64,000 bases of DNA from Nibribacter koreensis (GCF_039541795.1 NZ_BAABGX010000001.1:806001-870000); one strand, 5' to 3'; counted from the stretch's first letter, positions 41,490 through 51,588 are shown. A program made the numbers and translations. The notes: a model not told the origin generated them from the sequence alone.

Positions 41490-44400
41490 TCAGTCTCTAT
41501 TATATAACTGGGTCCATTCCTTCAACTGATTCTGGGTCTGTTTGTTTACCTGGCCAGGCATTAAGCGCCAGCCCCAGTTGCCATGGGCTTGACCAGGCGT
41601 GTTCATGCGGCCCTGTTCGTCAATGCCTAACACGTCTTGCATGGGCAGAATGGCGGTCTTCGCCACAGAGGCATACGCCAACCGAGCCATTACCCAGTAA
41701 ATGTCCTCTTCGCTTAAGCCGCGGCCTACGTAGTGCTCAATCTGCTGGTGGTGCGGTTTGCCTTCCTGGCGGTACCAACCCAGCGTGGTGTTGTTGTCAT
41801 GGGTTCCCGTGTAGGCAATGAAGTTACGCGCGTAGTTGTGCGGCATATAATCATTCTGCGGCATCTCCTCTCCCCAGGCAAACTGAAGGATCTTCATGCC
41901 GGGCAGGTTGAAATCATCGCGCAGTTTCAAGACCTGGTCATTGATTTCGCCTAAGTCTTCGGCAATAAATGGAAGGCTTCCCAGCTCTTTCTCTACCACT
42001 GTGAAGAAGTCTGCACCCGGACCGGGTTTCCATTGGCCGTTTTTGGCGGTTTGTTCTCCAGCCGGAACTTCCCAGTAGTCCGCAAAGGCCCTGAAATGGT
42101 CCAGCCGCACCAGGTCATACAGCTCCATGTTTTTGCGCAGTCTGCCTATCCACCAGCCATAGTTTTGCTCTTTAAGGACGTCCCATTGAAAGACCGGCAT
42201 GCCCCACAGCTGTCCGTCCTCAGAGAAGGAATCTGGCGGTACGCCGGCCACACCCGTCATGGCTCCTGCCTGATCCACGGCAAAAATGTCCCGATTGCTC
42301 CAAACGTCTACGCTGTCATAGCTAATGTAAAAAGGCATGTCCCCGAACATCTGGATGCCCCGGTTGTTGCAATAGGTTCGCAGGCGCTTCCATTGCTGGT
42401 TAAAGACAAACTGGATCCATTTGATTTTGTCCATCTCCTCGGCATGTTCCTTCGCCAGTGTTTCCAAAGCCATCGGGTCGCGCTGCTTGTAGACTTCTTC
42501 CCACTGGAACCAAGCATTACCGCCATTCAGGTCTTTTAGCAGCACATACAGCGCAAAGTCATGGAGCCAGCCGGCCTCTGTGAGGCAGTATTCCGTGAAC
42601 TGCTGTTGTATGGCGGCAAAATCTCCAGTATTATAGGTTTGCCAGGCTTTTTCTAGCAGCTCATCCTTTACGCGTTTGGCCTGCTCATAGTCCACGCTTC
42701 CAGTCTGGAGTAAATGGTAGTTGGCTAGTTCCTGTGCGTTGAGCAATCCTTCTTTGGCTAATATTTCTGGAGAGATGAGCAGAGGGTTGCCGGCTCTGCT
42801 AGAGATGGAACTGTACGGCGAATAGCCTTGGCCCGCCTCAATGGGGTTGAGCGGTAACAGCTGCCAGTACTTCTGGTGGCTAGCCTGCAAGAAATCAGCA
42901 AATCTGCGGGCCTCTGGGCCCATGTCGCCAATCCCAAACGGCGATGTTAAAGAGGTGATGTGCAGGAGAATACCTGCCCCGCGTTCATTTCTAGCTTGTA
43001 ATTTGAGCAAGGCCAACGGTAAAATGTTAAACAAATCACTTACGCTAAGCTCATGCGCATATTGTCCCGTTGTGCGTACCAGCGTATTCTGCCAGTCTTT
43101 GGGCGCCTCCTTGGGCAGTATGACTTTGGTGTCCTTCCAGTCAATGTCCTGAACAGAGCTTACCCCTTGCTTTTTAGCCAGTATCGCCAGATGCAAAGGC
43201 ACGACCACCACATACCAAGTATGCAGGTGCTGACGCGCGAAAGCCAGCACGTGTTCCCGGTGTTCACCCGCAACCTCCAACGGCAGGTAGGCGCCTTTGG
43301 CGAAGTAGTCTGCGTTGTTTTTGCGCTCGGTGAATAAGCTGCGCGTTAGCCACAGTTTGATGCGGGCATCATTGGGGTTTTTCCAGAGGTCTTCCCAAAG
43401 CGCTTCCTGTTTGTTGAGGTCATAGCTCTCCAAATCCTCTAACCATGCCTGCCGCTTGTCATAGTCAACCGGACGACGGTTGTCTGGGTCTACCAGGCTG
43501 AAGTCCCAGAGTTCGGTGCCCTGGTACACGTCTGGAATGCCCGGGGCGGTAAACTTGAGCAACACCTGGCTTAAAGAATTAGCAATACCATACTCCAGCG
43601 TTTTTGCCCTGAAATCCAGAAAACGGCCCCAAAACGGCCTGTTCTTATCTAGCAATTTTACCGCAAATTCTTTAGTGGCATTCTCATAGGCTTCATTAGG
43701 TGACGTCCAGTTGGAGTGCGTCTTAGCTTCACGTAATGCTTTCTGCACATACGCTTGCAGCCGGTTGCCAAAATCATCTTCGTCCTCATCAGGCATAGGG
43801 TAGGCTCCGTACAAGGTTTGGTATATGAGGTATTCGTCATTGGCGTCTGGGGCGTCACTTTGCTTAAGTTCAGCGTTTAAGGTGCGCCATTCCTGCACGG
43901 CCTCTGCCCATTCTTCTGACAGCTCTGTGAGCACATTCAATCGGGCACGTACGTCCTCGCCGCGTTTGGTGTCATGGGTAGACGTACCATTGAGCGAAAG
44001 CGGCCAGTTCTTCTGCCTTTCTTGCATGATGAGATGAAACTGCGCGGCGCTCATGCCAAAAGACTCTGGTGCGTCTCCTACCTCATTATGCCCTATGAAG
44101 CGGTTGTACGTGTACATGATGGTATCCTCCACCCCTTTGGCCATAAGCGGCCCCGTGAACTGCATGAGGCGTTGGTAAAATTGTTGAGCGCGCTCTAAGT
44201 AGGTGTCGTCTTCGCCTTCGGGTGAAGTTCCTAAAAGGGTTCTCTCCAGAATTTCAACCGCGCCGGATAACCCTGGTTTACTTCTTCGGATGTTGTTAAA
44301 AATGCCCTGCACCGCTTCTGCCTCTTCCTTTTCTAATGGCATTTGGTTTCCATAATACCGGTACACCGGGCAATGCACCAGAAACGCTGCTATGGCGTCT

Positions 44401-45758
44401 TTTATCTCTGATGAAGGCACTGTGTTGAGTACATCTTCTGGCACCAGTCGCTGCGTTAGAAATAACTGGTACAGGTTCTCCAGTTCGCCGGCCATGTGGT
44501 GGTGCAGGATGTAGGCTTTCTTGGCATGAATCTGCTCATGCACGCGGGCCTCGTCACCTACCAACTCCTGGTACAATTTGTTAAAGGTTTCCTGGCCCGG
44601 GCTGTACGTAAAAAGGTTGTTCACGTAGGCTAGAAAGTCGTACCCGGTATTGCCCTGAATGGGCCATTGGTTGGGCATGTTCTCGCCGGGCTCCAGGATT
44701 TTCTCCACGGCTATGTAAGTCTCCGCGCCGGTCAGCTCCCGCAGTTGAGTCAGGTACCCCGTTGGGTCATACAAGCCGTCTACGTGGTCAATCCTAAGCC
44801 CCTGAAAGACGCCTAGGTCCAGCAGTTGTTTGATGTATTGGTGGTAGGTGTCAAAGACAAGCGAGTCTTGGATGTTGAGGCAGATTAATCCGTTCACCGT
44901 GAAAAACCGCCGGAAATTGATGTGCGCATCGGTCTCCTGCCAATGGCACAATTGGTATGCCTGTTGGTTGGCTAAGTCTAATAGTTTGGTTGGATTTCTA
45001 TTGACTTTTTCAAAATTTTCTTCTACCGCTACCCGCACTTCCTGATTGCGCATCAAGGCCGCCAGCTGCAACCTAAACTCATCCCACTTAAGAGAAAGCG
45101 CTTTGGGGTTCTCTTCCAAGTGGATGTCTTTTAACTCTACCAGCAGTTGTGCTATGGCTTGGTTGGAGGAATGTTCTCCTTTTAACAGGATTTCATAAGC
45201 CCGCAGGTTCAAGGGATACGCGCTATCAAAATACTGAAAGACCAGTCTCTGTTGCTCTAGGTTATAGGCAACTTTCAACTCACCCTTTTGAATGACTTCC
45301 TCCAGAGAGTCTCCCAAAAACGGAACCATTACCCGGCCCTCATGCAAGGTGCTGCTCCAATGGATGTCAAAGAAATTGTAGTATTGACTAAGAGGCCCTT
45401 TTTCCAACACGTCCATGAGCCATGGATTGTTAGAATGATACGCCATGTGATTGGGCACGATGTCCTGCAACCAGTTGATGCCCTGTTCCTTCAAGCCATT
45501 GGCAAGGGTGACTAATTCTTCCTCTGTTCCTATCTCTGGATTGATGCGATGAGGGTTGACCCCATCATACCCATGCGTGCTTCCAGGCGTGGCTTCAAAA
45601 ACCGGCGAGGCGTAGATGGTGCTCACTCCTAGTTTTTGCAGGTAAGACAAGATGCGTTCAAAGTCCTGGAAAGTAAAAGCCTTGTGAAACTGCAGCCTAT
45701 AGGTAGCGACGGGATTGTGCATATGGTAAGTATTGGAAATTTGGAGATGAGGAGCCAT
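41490..45758 (-). CDS. Fused maltooligosyltrehalose synthase / 4-alpha-glucanotransferase
   Basis: A 1422-residue two-enzyme fusion. Residues 1 to about 915 are TreY (GH13_26), which turns the reducing end of maltooligosaccharides into a trehalose unit: ATYRLQFHKAFTF, TIYASPVFEATPGSTHGYDG, LRIDHVDGLYDP (nucleophile Asp), YIAVEKILEPGE (acid/base Glu), GTSTHDTKRGEDVR and PDVYQGTELWDFSLVDPDNR. Residues about 921-1422 are MalQ (GH77): GAGILLHITSLTSPFGIGD, VRLDHFRAFADYWEVPAGE, FIAEDLGEI and YTGTHDNNTTLGW. It is the third gene of glgX-treZ-treY/malQ. ATG 45722 (MHNPVATYRL) is an alternative start. MalQ would recycle short glucans left after TreZ, so the fusion keeps both ends of the pathway together. 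Confidence 0.93.
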   Translation of the reverse strand: MAPHLQISNTYHMHNPVATYRLQFHKAFTFQDFERILSYLQKLGVSTIYASPVFEATPGSTHGYDGVNPHRINPEIGTEEELVTLANGLKEQGINWLQDIVPNHMAYHSNNPWLMDVLEKGPLSQYYNFFDIHWSSTLHEGRVMVPFLGDSLEEVIQKGELKVAYNLEQQRLVFQYFDSAYPLNLRAYEILLKGEHSSNQAIAQLLVELKDIHLEENPKALSLKWDEFRLQLAALMRNQEVRVAVEENFEKVNRNPTKLLDLANQQAYQLCHWQETDAHINFRRFFTVNGLICLNIQDSLVFDTYHQYIKQLLDLGVFQGLRIDHVDGLYDPTGYLTQLRELTGAETYIAVEKILEPGENMPNQWPIQGNTGYDFLAYVNNLFTYSPGQETFNKLYQELVGDEARVHEQIHAKKAYILHHHMAGELENLYQLFLTQRLVPEDVLNTVPSSEIKDAIAAFLVHCPVYRYYGNQMPLEKEEAEAVQGIFNNIRRSKPGLSGAVEILERTLLGTSPEGEDDTYLERAQQFYQRLMQFTGPLMAKGVEDTIMYTYNRFIGHNEVGDAPESFGMSAAQFHLIMQERQKNWPLSLNGTSTHDTKRGEDVRARLNVLTELSEEWAEAVQEWRTLNAELKQSDAPDANDEYLIYQTLYGAYPMPDEDEDDFGNRLQAYVQKALREAKTHSNWTSPNEAYENATKEFAVKLLDKNRPFWGRFLDFRAKTLEYGIANSLSQVLLKFTAPGIPDVYQGTELWDFSLVDPDNRRPVDYDKRQAWLEDLESYDLNKQEALWEDLWKNPNDARIKLWLTRSLFTERKNNADYFAKGAYLPLEVAGEHREHVLAFARQHLHTWYVVVVPLHLAILAKKQGVSSVQDIDWKDTKVILPKEAPKDWQNTLVRTTGQYAHELSVSDLFNILPLALLKLQARNERGAGILLHITSLTSPFGIGDMGPEARRFADFLQASHQKYWQLLPLNPIEAGQGYSPYSSISSRAGNPLLISPEILAKEGLLNAQELANYHLLQTGSVDYEQAKRVKDELLEKAWQTYNTGDFAAIQQQFTEYCLTEAGWLHDFALYVLLKDLNGGNAWFQWEEVYKQRDPMALETLAKEHAEEMDKIKWIQFVFNQQWKRLRTYCNNRGIQMFGDMPFYISYDSVDVWSNRDIFAVDQAGAMTGVAGVPPDSFSEDGQLWGMPVFQWDVLKEQNYGWWIGRLRKNMELYDLVRLDHFRAFADYWEVPAGEQTAKNGQWKPGPGADFFTVVEKELGSLPFIAEDLGEINDQVLKLRDDFNLPGMKILQFAWGEEMPQNDYMPHNYARNFIAYTGTHDNNTTLGWYRQEGKPHHQQIEHYVGRGLSEEDIYWVMARLAYASVAKTAILPMQDVLGIDEQGRMNTPGQAHGNWGWRLMPGQVNKQTQNQLKEWTQLYNRD

Positions 45759-45810
45759 GAAAAGGATGTAAGATTCATACTCTCCCCATCAAAGCAAGTA
45801 TGGTTAAATT

Positions 45811-45849
45811 TGTTTTTGGCCTAATTCTCAGGAAACAGGCCAAAAACGG
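45811..45849. repeat. Dispersed palindrome copy 18, inside the trehalose operon
   Basis: Arms TGTTTTTGGCCTAATTCTC and GGAAACAGGCCAAAAACGG, in the 106-base gap between treZ and the treY-malQ fusion. Confidence 0.88.
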
Positions 45850-45864
45850 CATCTGGCCCTGTGA

Positions 45865-47727
45865 CTATCCGTGTGTGAGAAGTGAAGAGGTGCCAGCATA
45901 TACAAATAGGCTTTCTGGTGGCATGACAACTTCTTCACCACCCGCGGCGCTTGCATCAATTGCCTTTGGCCCTTGGAATTCTGGAGAAGCAGAATTAAGT
46001 AGTAATTGCCACTCTTTGGCTGAGGTTGGCAATTGCATGGTTTGTTGTACTGTGGAGAAGTTCATGACACACAAAACCTGCTCCTGACCATGCCAACGGC
46101 GCACCATCAAAGTTTTATGAGCTTCGTTTTCCTGCACCTCCAAGCACTTTCTGTTGAGGTGCTTTAGAGCAGGGAATTCCTTTCTAAGTTTGAGTAGTTT
46201 TTTGTAATACCCATGCATGGTCTTGTGCGGCTCTGCTTCAAGTAATTCCCATTGTAGTTTGCTAGACAGGAACGTCTCTTCTGCCATGGGATCTGGCGCC
46301 TCACCTTGCGCAAGAAACGCGGCAAATTCTGCTTTCCTTCCCTGCCTTACCGCTTCAAGCAGATCTGGGTCTGTGTGGCTAACAAAGTATTGGAAGCGGC
46401 TGGTCTCTGCGTATTCTTCGCCCATCCAAAGCATAGGCAGAAACGGGCTCAGAATGACGGCTCCAGCGGCCAGTTTCTGCATTTCAAAACTTACCAATTC
46501 ATTGAGCCGTTCACCCAGCATGCGATTGCCTACTTGGTCATGGTTTTGCGTGAAGACAATGAACTGCTGTCCCGGATTATCTTCTGCCTTAACGCCAAAC
46601 GTTTTTTGCCGGTGCGGTGAGAATTGTCCGTCATACACGTAGGCATCACGGTAGGCCTTGGCCAAATCACAGATGCCGGTAAAGTCTGAATAATACCCGG
46701 TGTTTTCGCCTGTGACGGTCACACGCAGGGCATGGTGAAATTCATCTATCCACTGGGCGTCCATGCCGTAGCCTTGCTCTTCCAAAGGATTAATGAAGCG
46801 GGTATCATTCAGGTCTAATTCCACTATCATGTAATGAGTGCGGCCGGTAATTTCCATGAGTTGGTTGACCTGCTCTTTCATCTCCCTTAAAATGTGGACC
46901 GGGCTGAAGTCTTTGATGGCGTGTACGGCATCCAGCCGCACGGCGTCAATATGGAAATCCCGGAACCACATGAGTAGGTTTTCTGTGAAATAGCGGCGCA
47001 CGCCGTCACAGTACGCGTCATCAAAATTGATGGCGGGTCCCCAGGGGGTGTTGTATTTGTTAGTGAAATAAGGGCCGTAGGCGCCCAGGTAGTTTCCTTC
47101 AGGCCCAAAATGGTTATATACCACGTCTAGTATCACGGCCAAGCCTTTCTGGTGACAAGCGTTCACCAAATGCTGCAAAGCCTCAGGGCCACCGTAAGAG
47201 TCTTGCACCGCAAACGGAAAAACGCCATCATAGCCCCAGTTTCTATCTCCTGGGAATTGTGCCACGGGCATCAGTTCAACGGCTGTCACACCCAGGTTTA
47301 TCAAGTAATCCAACTTTTCTTCTAGACCGGCAAAAGTGCCATCTTGCGTGAACGCTCCTGTATGCAGTTCATAAAGAACATAGTCTTGTAAGGGCAGATT
47401 CTGCCAGGCATCATCCGTCCAGGAGAAGGCTGTTTCATCAAAGGCCTGAGAAGCACCGTGCACGCCTGTTGCTTGAAACAGAGAAGCCGGGTCAGGGAAT
47501 TCCTGCTCATCATTCAACCTGAATTTGTACGGGTCTCCGGGCACTATTACATCCGTGATGACAGACCAGTAACCGAAGTCTTCTTTTTTTAAGGGCACGC
47601 TGGTGTTGCCCTCGTTTAGGATGAGTTCCACCTGCTCGGCCAGCGGTGCCCATACCAATACTTGAGCCTTGCCAGAAGGCAGGAAACTAACGCCCAGCGT
47701 TCTTTTTTCTAAAGCCAGTCTATGCAT
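45865..47727 (-). CDS. treZ: Maltooligosyltrehalose trehalohydrolase
   Basis: TreZ cuts trehalose from the end of maltooligosyltrehalose made by TreY. The 620-residue product has an N-terminal CBM48/E-set domain (about 1-100) and a GH13_10 barrel with LYELHTGAFTQDGTF, VELMPVAQFPGDRNWGYDGV, DAVRLDAVHAI (nucleophile Asp), MIVELDLND (acid/base Glu) and FTQNHDQVGNR. It follows glgX by a single base. This gene order (treX-treZ-treY) is the standard pathway operon. Confidence 0.96.
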   Translation of the reverse strand: MHRLALEKRTLGVSFLPSGKAQVLVWAPLAEQVELILNEGNTSVPLKKEDFGYWSVITDVIVPGDPYKFRLNDEQEFPDPASLFQATGVHGASQAFDETAFSWTDDAWQNLPLQDYVLYELHTGAFTQDGTFAGLEEKLDYLINLGVTAVELMPVAQFPGDRNWGYDGVFPFAVQDSYGGPEALQHLVNACHQKGLAVILDVVYNHFGPEGNYLGAYGPYFTNKYNTPWGPAINFDDAYCDGVRRYFTENLLMWFRDFHIDAVRLDAVHAIKDFSPVHILREMKEQVNQLMEITGRTHYMIVELDLNDTRFINPLEEQGYGMDAQWIDEFHHALRVTVTGENTGYYSDFTGICDLAKAYRDAYVYDGQFSPHRQKTFGVKAEDNPGQQFIVFTQNHDQVGNRMLGERLNELVSFEMQKLAAGAVILSPFLPMLWMGEEYAETSRFQYFVSHTDPDLLEAVRQGRKAEFAAFLAQGEAPDPMAEETFLSSKLQWELLEAEPHKTMHGYYKKLLKLRKEFPALKHLNRKCLEVQENEAHKTLMVRRWHGQEQVLCVMNFSTVQQTMQLPTSAKEWQLLLNSASPEFQGPKAIDASAAGGEEVVMPPESLFVYAGTSSLLTHG

Positions 47728-47728
47728 C

Positions 47729-49876
47729 TTAATCTAAGTCTACCTCATGAACATGATTCTTCAAGACCAGCACAGACCGCCCCTCTACATGAAAGGAATC
47801 TCCAGCGTTGTAAATCACGGGGTCTTTAGGTTCTACCAGGTCTCTGAAGGTATCTACGGCCACCGCCCAATGACTGCCATATTTTTCTGGCGGTAAGGTA
47901 AAATCAATAGAGTCATGATAGGCATTGAAGATGACGTAGAAAGAATCATCAATCACAATCTCCCCTTTTGGCCCCCGCGTGTGGACGCCACGCCCGTTCA
48001 GATAAATGGCCAGCGATTTGGCGTGTTCCTCGTCCCAGTGCTCATCTCCCATGTCTGTACCGTTGGGCAGAAACCAGGCAATGTCCTCTAACCCCAAGCC
48101 TTTTATCTGCTGGCCCTGGAACCAGCGCCGGCGCCTGAAAACCGGATGACTTTTCCTGAAATGGATGAGCTTTTTGCTAAACTCCAGAAGTTTTTGGTCT
48201 GCGCCCTTCCAATCTATCCAGGAGATTTCATTGTCCTGGCAATAGGCGTTGTTGTTGCCCTGCTGGGTTCTGCTTAGCTCATCACCGGCTACCAGCATGG
48301 GCACACCCTGTGATAAGAAAAGCGTGGTCAGGAAATTGCGTTTCTGGCGGTTTCTCAGATCAACAATCCATTGGTCTTCCGTGGGGCCTTCAACGCCGCA
48401 GTTCCAGGAGCGGTTGTGGTCGTCTCCGTCCTTGCTGTCCTCCCCATTGGCCTCATTGTGCTTTTCATTGTAAGACACCAGATCATGCAGCGTAAAGCCG
48501 TCATGGGCCGTGATGAAGTTGATGCTGGCGGTGGGTCTTCTAAAGTCATCAAAGTATAAGTCTGAAGAGCCCGTAAAGCGGTTGGCAAACTCTGCCAGCA
48601 TGCTGTCCTCGCCACGCCAGAAGTCCCGCATACAGTCGCGGTACATACCGTTCCACTCGGTCCAACCTGGTGGAAAGTTACCGACCTGGTACCCGCCTTC
48701 GCCCACGTCCCATGGCTCTGCAATGAGTTTTACCTGTGAGATGACCGGGTCCTGGTGTATGATGTCAAAAAAGGAACTGAGCTTGTCCACGCCGTGCAGC
48801 TCGCGGGCTAAGGCAGAGGCCAGGTCAAACCGGAAACCGTCTACGTGCATTTCCAGAATCCAGTAACGCAGGCTGTCCATGATCAACCTGAGCACGCTAG
48901 GCAGATTGGCATTGAGTGTATTGCCCGTGCCGGTATAGTCCATGTAATAGCGCTGGTCACCATCTACCAATCTGTAATAAGAAGCGTTGTCAATCCCCTT
49001 AAAGGAGAGCGTGGGCCCTTTCTCGTTTCCTTCGGCGGTATGGTTGTAGACTACGTCTAAGATCACCTCAATGCCCGCCTTGTGCAGCGCCTTTACCATG
49101 TTTTTGAATTCCACTACCTGCTCACCCAGCACCCCAGAACTGGAATAGCGCACGTCTGGTGCAAAGAACCCTATGGAATTGTAGCCCCAGTAGTTTTTTA
49201 GCCCTTTGTCCTGCAAATACCAGTCTGTCACAAAATGATGGACGGGCAGTAGTTCAATAGCCGTAATGCCCAGCTCTTGTAAGTACTGGACGGTCACCGG
49301 ATGCCCGATGGCCGCATAAGACCCTTTGATCTCTTCTGGAATGGCCGGGTGCAGCTGCGTGAAGCCTTTGATGTGGGCTTCATAGATGATGGATTTATGG
49401 TAAGGGATTTTGGGCGCTCTGTCATTGCCCCAGTCAAAGGCAGGATTCACCACCACAGATTTGGGAATGTACGGGGCGCTGTCCTGCTCACTAAAGCTCA
49501 GGTCTCCATCTTCATGGCCAAACTGATAGCCAAATAAAGACTCGTGCCATTGGATGGTACCAGAGATGGCTTTGGCATAAGGGTCAATCAATAATTTGTT
49601 GGCATTAAACCGGTGGCCATTCTGGGGTTCATAAGGGCCGTCTACTCTAAAACCATAGAGCTGACCGGGCTTTAATTCTGGTATGTAGATGTGCCAGACC
49701 TGGTGAGAACGCTCTTTTATCTGGATGCGCTCACTTTCTGTGGCGTCTTCTGCTGAGTTGAAAAGGCAAAGCTCCACGCTGGTGGCATGGTGGGCAAACA
49801 GGGCAAAGTTCACGCCCTCGCCGTCCCAGGTAGCTCCCAGCGGAAACGGTTGACCCGGGTAATGTATAATGCTCAT
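47729..49876 (-). CDS. glgX: Glycogen debranching enzyme (GlgX/TreX type)
   Basis: Isoamylase-type GH13_11 enzyme that removes alpha-1,6 branches of glycogen, supplying linear glucans to TreY. The 715-residue product has an N-terminal CBM48 domain (GATWDGEGVNFALFAHHAT), VIYEAHIKGFTQLHP, LPVHHFVTDWYLQDKGLKNY, DGFRFDLAS (nucleophile Asp), LIAEPWDVGEGGYQVGNFP and ITAHDGFTLHDLVSYNEKHN. The first gene of the operon, divergent from gltA. ATG at 49876. Confidence 0.95.
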   Translation of the reverse strand: MSIIHYPGQPFPLGATWDGEGVNFALFAHHATSVELCLFNSAEDATESERIQIKERSHQVWHIYIPELKPGQLYGFRVDGPYEPQNGHRFNANKLLIDPYAKAISGTIQWHESLFGYQFGHEDGDLSFSEQDSAPYIPKSVVVNPAFDWGNDRAPKIPYHKSIIYEAHIKGFTQLHPAIPEEIKGSYAAIGHPVTVQYLQELGITAIELLPVHHFVTDWYLQDKGLKNYWGYNSIGFFAPDVRYSSSGVLGEQVVEFKNMVKALHKAGIEVILDVVYNHTAEGNEKGPTLSFKGIDNASYYRLVDGDQRYYMDYTGTGNTLNANLPSVLRLIMDSLRYWILEMHVDGFRFDLASALARELHGVDKLSSFFDIIHQDPVISQVKLIAEPWDVGEGGYQVGNFPPGWTEWNGMYRDCMRDFWRGEDSMLAEFANRFTGSSDLYFDDFRRPTASINFITAHDGFTLHDLVSYNEKHNEANGEDSKDGDDHNRSWNCGVEGPTEDQWIVDLRNRQKRNFLTTLFLSQGVPMLVAGDELSRTQQGNNNAYCQDNEISWIDWKGADQKLLEFSKKLIHFRKSHPVFRRRRWFQGQQIKGLGLEDIAWFLPNGTDMGDEHWDEEHAKSLAIYLNGRGVHTRGPKGEIVIDDSFYVIFNAYHDSIDFTLPPEKYGSHWAVAVDTFRDLVEPKDPVIYNAGDSFHVEGRSVLVLKNHVHEVDLD

Positions 49877-50213
49877 AGTAGTGTCAGTGTAGAAATAACG
49901 GTTGCCTGGGCAACGGATTCCCCACCTCTACGCATAAACTTGGGTAAGGGTGCCGCCTATAAGAAATCATACACCCTAACATTTAGGAAGGTGACTGGTT
50001 TTTCTTATCAGATTCAAATGCCAAGGTGACGCATTTATAATGGGCAATTGGCAGGCTGATTAATCAAATCGTTAAAAAAGGCGTATAGGCCAGTAGCCAG
50101 AATAAAATTTTGCTTTTAAAAAGGGAGTAATGCATAACATTTTTCATTTTAGGCGCTTTTGGCTTAACTTCGCCCACGAAGGCAACACAAACTCTTAAAC
50201 TCAAAAAAGTAAT
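49877..50213. other. Divergent intergenic region glgX / gltA
   Basis: 337 bases that must hold two promoters. The only candidate I see is TAACTTCG at 50165-50172 (one mismatch to TAnnTTTG), about 40 bases before gltA. No repeat of the palindrome family is present. Confidence 0.45.
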
Positions 50214-51500
50214 ATGTCAGAATTTGCTGAACTTATCTTAGATGGCAAGTCATACCAGTTCCCGGTTGTAGAGGGCACTGAGAATGAGAAAGCCATTGAT
50301 ATCAATGCTCTGCGCGCGCAAACAGGTTACATCACCCTAGATTCTGGTTATAAGAACACCGGTGCCACAGAAAGCGCCATTACCTTTCTAGACGGCGAAG
50401 AAGGCATTCTTAGATACCGTGGGTATCCTATTGAGCAGCTGGCAGAAAAATCCAGCTTCATTGAAGTAGCCTATCTTTTGATCTATGGCACGCTTCCTAC
50501 CCAGACGGAGCTTGATGAATTCAGCAATCAGATTAAAGTACATACGCTGGTAAATGAGGACATGCGCAAGATTTTAGACGGTTTCCCGTCTACGGCGCAC
50601 CCTATGGGTATCCTGTCTGCCTTGGTTAGCTCCTTGACGGCCTTCTATCCAGAGTCCTTGAACCCTAACCAGACCAAAGAAGAGGTAGATCTTTCCATTA
50701 TTCGTTTAATGGCTAAGCTGTCTACCATTGCCGCCTGGTCTTATAAAAACTCTGTTGGGCACCCGGTTAACTATCCAAAGAATAAACTGGACTACTGCTC
50801 TAACTTCCTGCACATGATGTTTGCCTACCCTACTGAGGAGTATGAGCTTAATCCTGTGGTAGTGAGCGCCTTGAACAAATTGTTGATCCTGCACGCAGAC
50901 CATGAGCAGAACTGCTCTACTTCTACTGTACGTCTGGTAGGTTCTGCCAATGCCTCGCTTTACTCTTCTGTGTCTGCAGGTATTTCTGCTCTTTGGGGTC
51001 CGTTGCACGGTGGTGCCAACCAGGCCGTAATTGAGATGCTGGAAGAAATCAAAGCAGATGGCGGTGACTCTAAGAAATTCATTGCGAAGGCAAAAGACAA
51101 AAACGATCCGTTCCGTCTAATGGGCTTCGGGCACCGTGTGTACAAGAACTTTGACCCACGCGCTACCATTATCAAGAAAGCCGCCGATGACGTATTGACT
51201 GCCTTGGGCGTCAACGATCCAATCCTGAACATTGCCAAGGAATTGGAAGAAGCAGCCTTGAACGATCCATACTTTGTAGAGCGCAAGCTGTACCCTAACG
51301 TAGACTTCTACTCTGGCATCATCTACCGCGCCATGGGCATCCCAACGGAGATGTTCACTGTGATGTTTGCCTTGGGTCGTCTCCCAGGCTGGATTGCCCA
51401 GTGGAAAGAAATGCGTGAAGGTAAAGAGCCAATTGGTCGTCCACGTCAGGTGTACACAGGTGCCACTGAGCGCAACTACACAGACATCAATAAACGCTAA
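50214..51500 (+). CDS. gltA: Citrate synthase
   Basis: Condenses acetyl-CoA with oxaloacetate at the entry of the TCA cycle. The 428-residue product is of the long, GltA-type II form: YTLDSGYKNTGATESAITFL-like N-terminus (actual ITLDSGYKNTG), GYPIEQLAEKSSFIEVAYLL, LHADHEQNCSTSTVRL (catalytic His), GPLHGGANQAVIEML (catalytic His), MGFGHRVYKNFDPRA and VDFYSGIIYRAMGIP (catalytic Asp). ATG at 50214. A strong hairpin at 51518-51557 ends the gene, followed by palindrome copy 19. Confidence 0.97.
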   Translation: MSEFAELILDGKSYQFPVVEGTENEKAIDINALRAQTGYITLDSGYKNTGATESAITFLDGEEGILRYRGYPIEQLAEKSSFIEVAYLLIYGTLPTQTELDEFSNQIKVHTLVNEDMRKILDGFPSTAHPMGILSALVSSLTAFYPESLNPNQTKEEVDLSIIRLMAKLSTIAAWSYKNSVGHPVNYPKNKLDYCSNFLHMMFAYPTEEYELNPVVVSALNKLLILHADHEQNCSTSTVRLVGSANASLYSSVSAGISALWGPLHGGANQAVIEMLEEIKADGGDSKKFIAKAKDKNDPFRLMGFGHRVYKNFDPRATIIKKAADDVLTALGVNDPILNIAKELEEAALNDPYFVERKLYPNVDFYSGIIYRAMGIPTEMFTVMFALGRLPGWIAQWKEMREGKEPIGRPRQVYTGATERNYTDINKR

Positions 51501-51517
51501 GCATTAGTAATTGCATA

Positions 51518-51557
51518 ACAAAAAGGCCCTGAGAGATCTGGGCCTTTTTGTTTTTTG
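51518..51557 (+). terminator. Terminator of gltA
   Basis: ACAAAAAGGCCC / GGGCCTTTTTGT perfect 12-bp stem, 10-base loop, then TTTTTT. It overlaps the left edge of palindrome copy 19. Confidence 0.88.
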
Positions 51558-51588
51558 GGCTATTTTCTGGAAATCAGGCTAAAAATGG
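51550..51588. repeat. Dispersed palindrome copy 19
   Basis: Arms GTTTTTTGGGCTATTTTC and GGAAATCAGGCTAAAAATGG, partly decayed; between convergent gltA and the OmpA-family gene. Confidence 0.78.

Noticed and set aside
43598..43636. A sequence very like the dispersed palindrome inside the treY-malQ coding region
   Set aside because: The segment resembles the repeat (CGTTTTTGCCCTGAAATCC and its partner CAGAAAACGGCCCCAAAACGG has several mismatches), but it encodes the RPFWGRFLDFRAKTL part of TreY, in a place where TreY proteins normally have similar residues. I read it as chance; an ortholog alignment at this point would decide.
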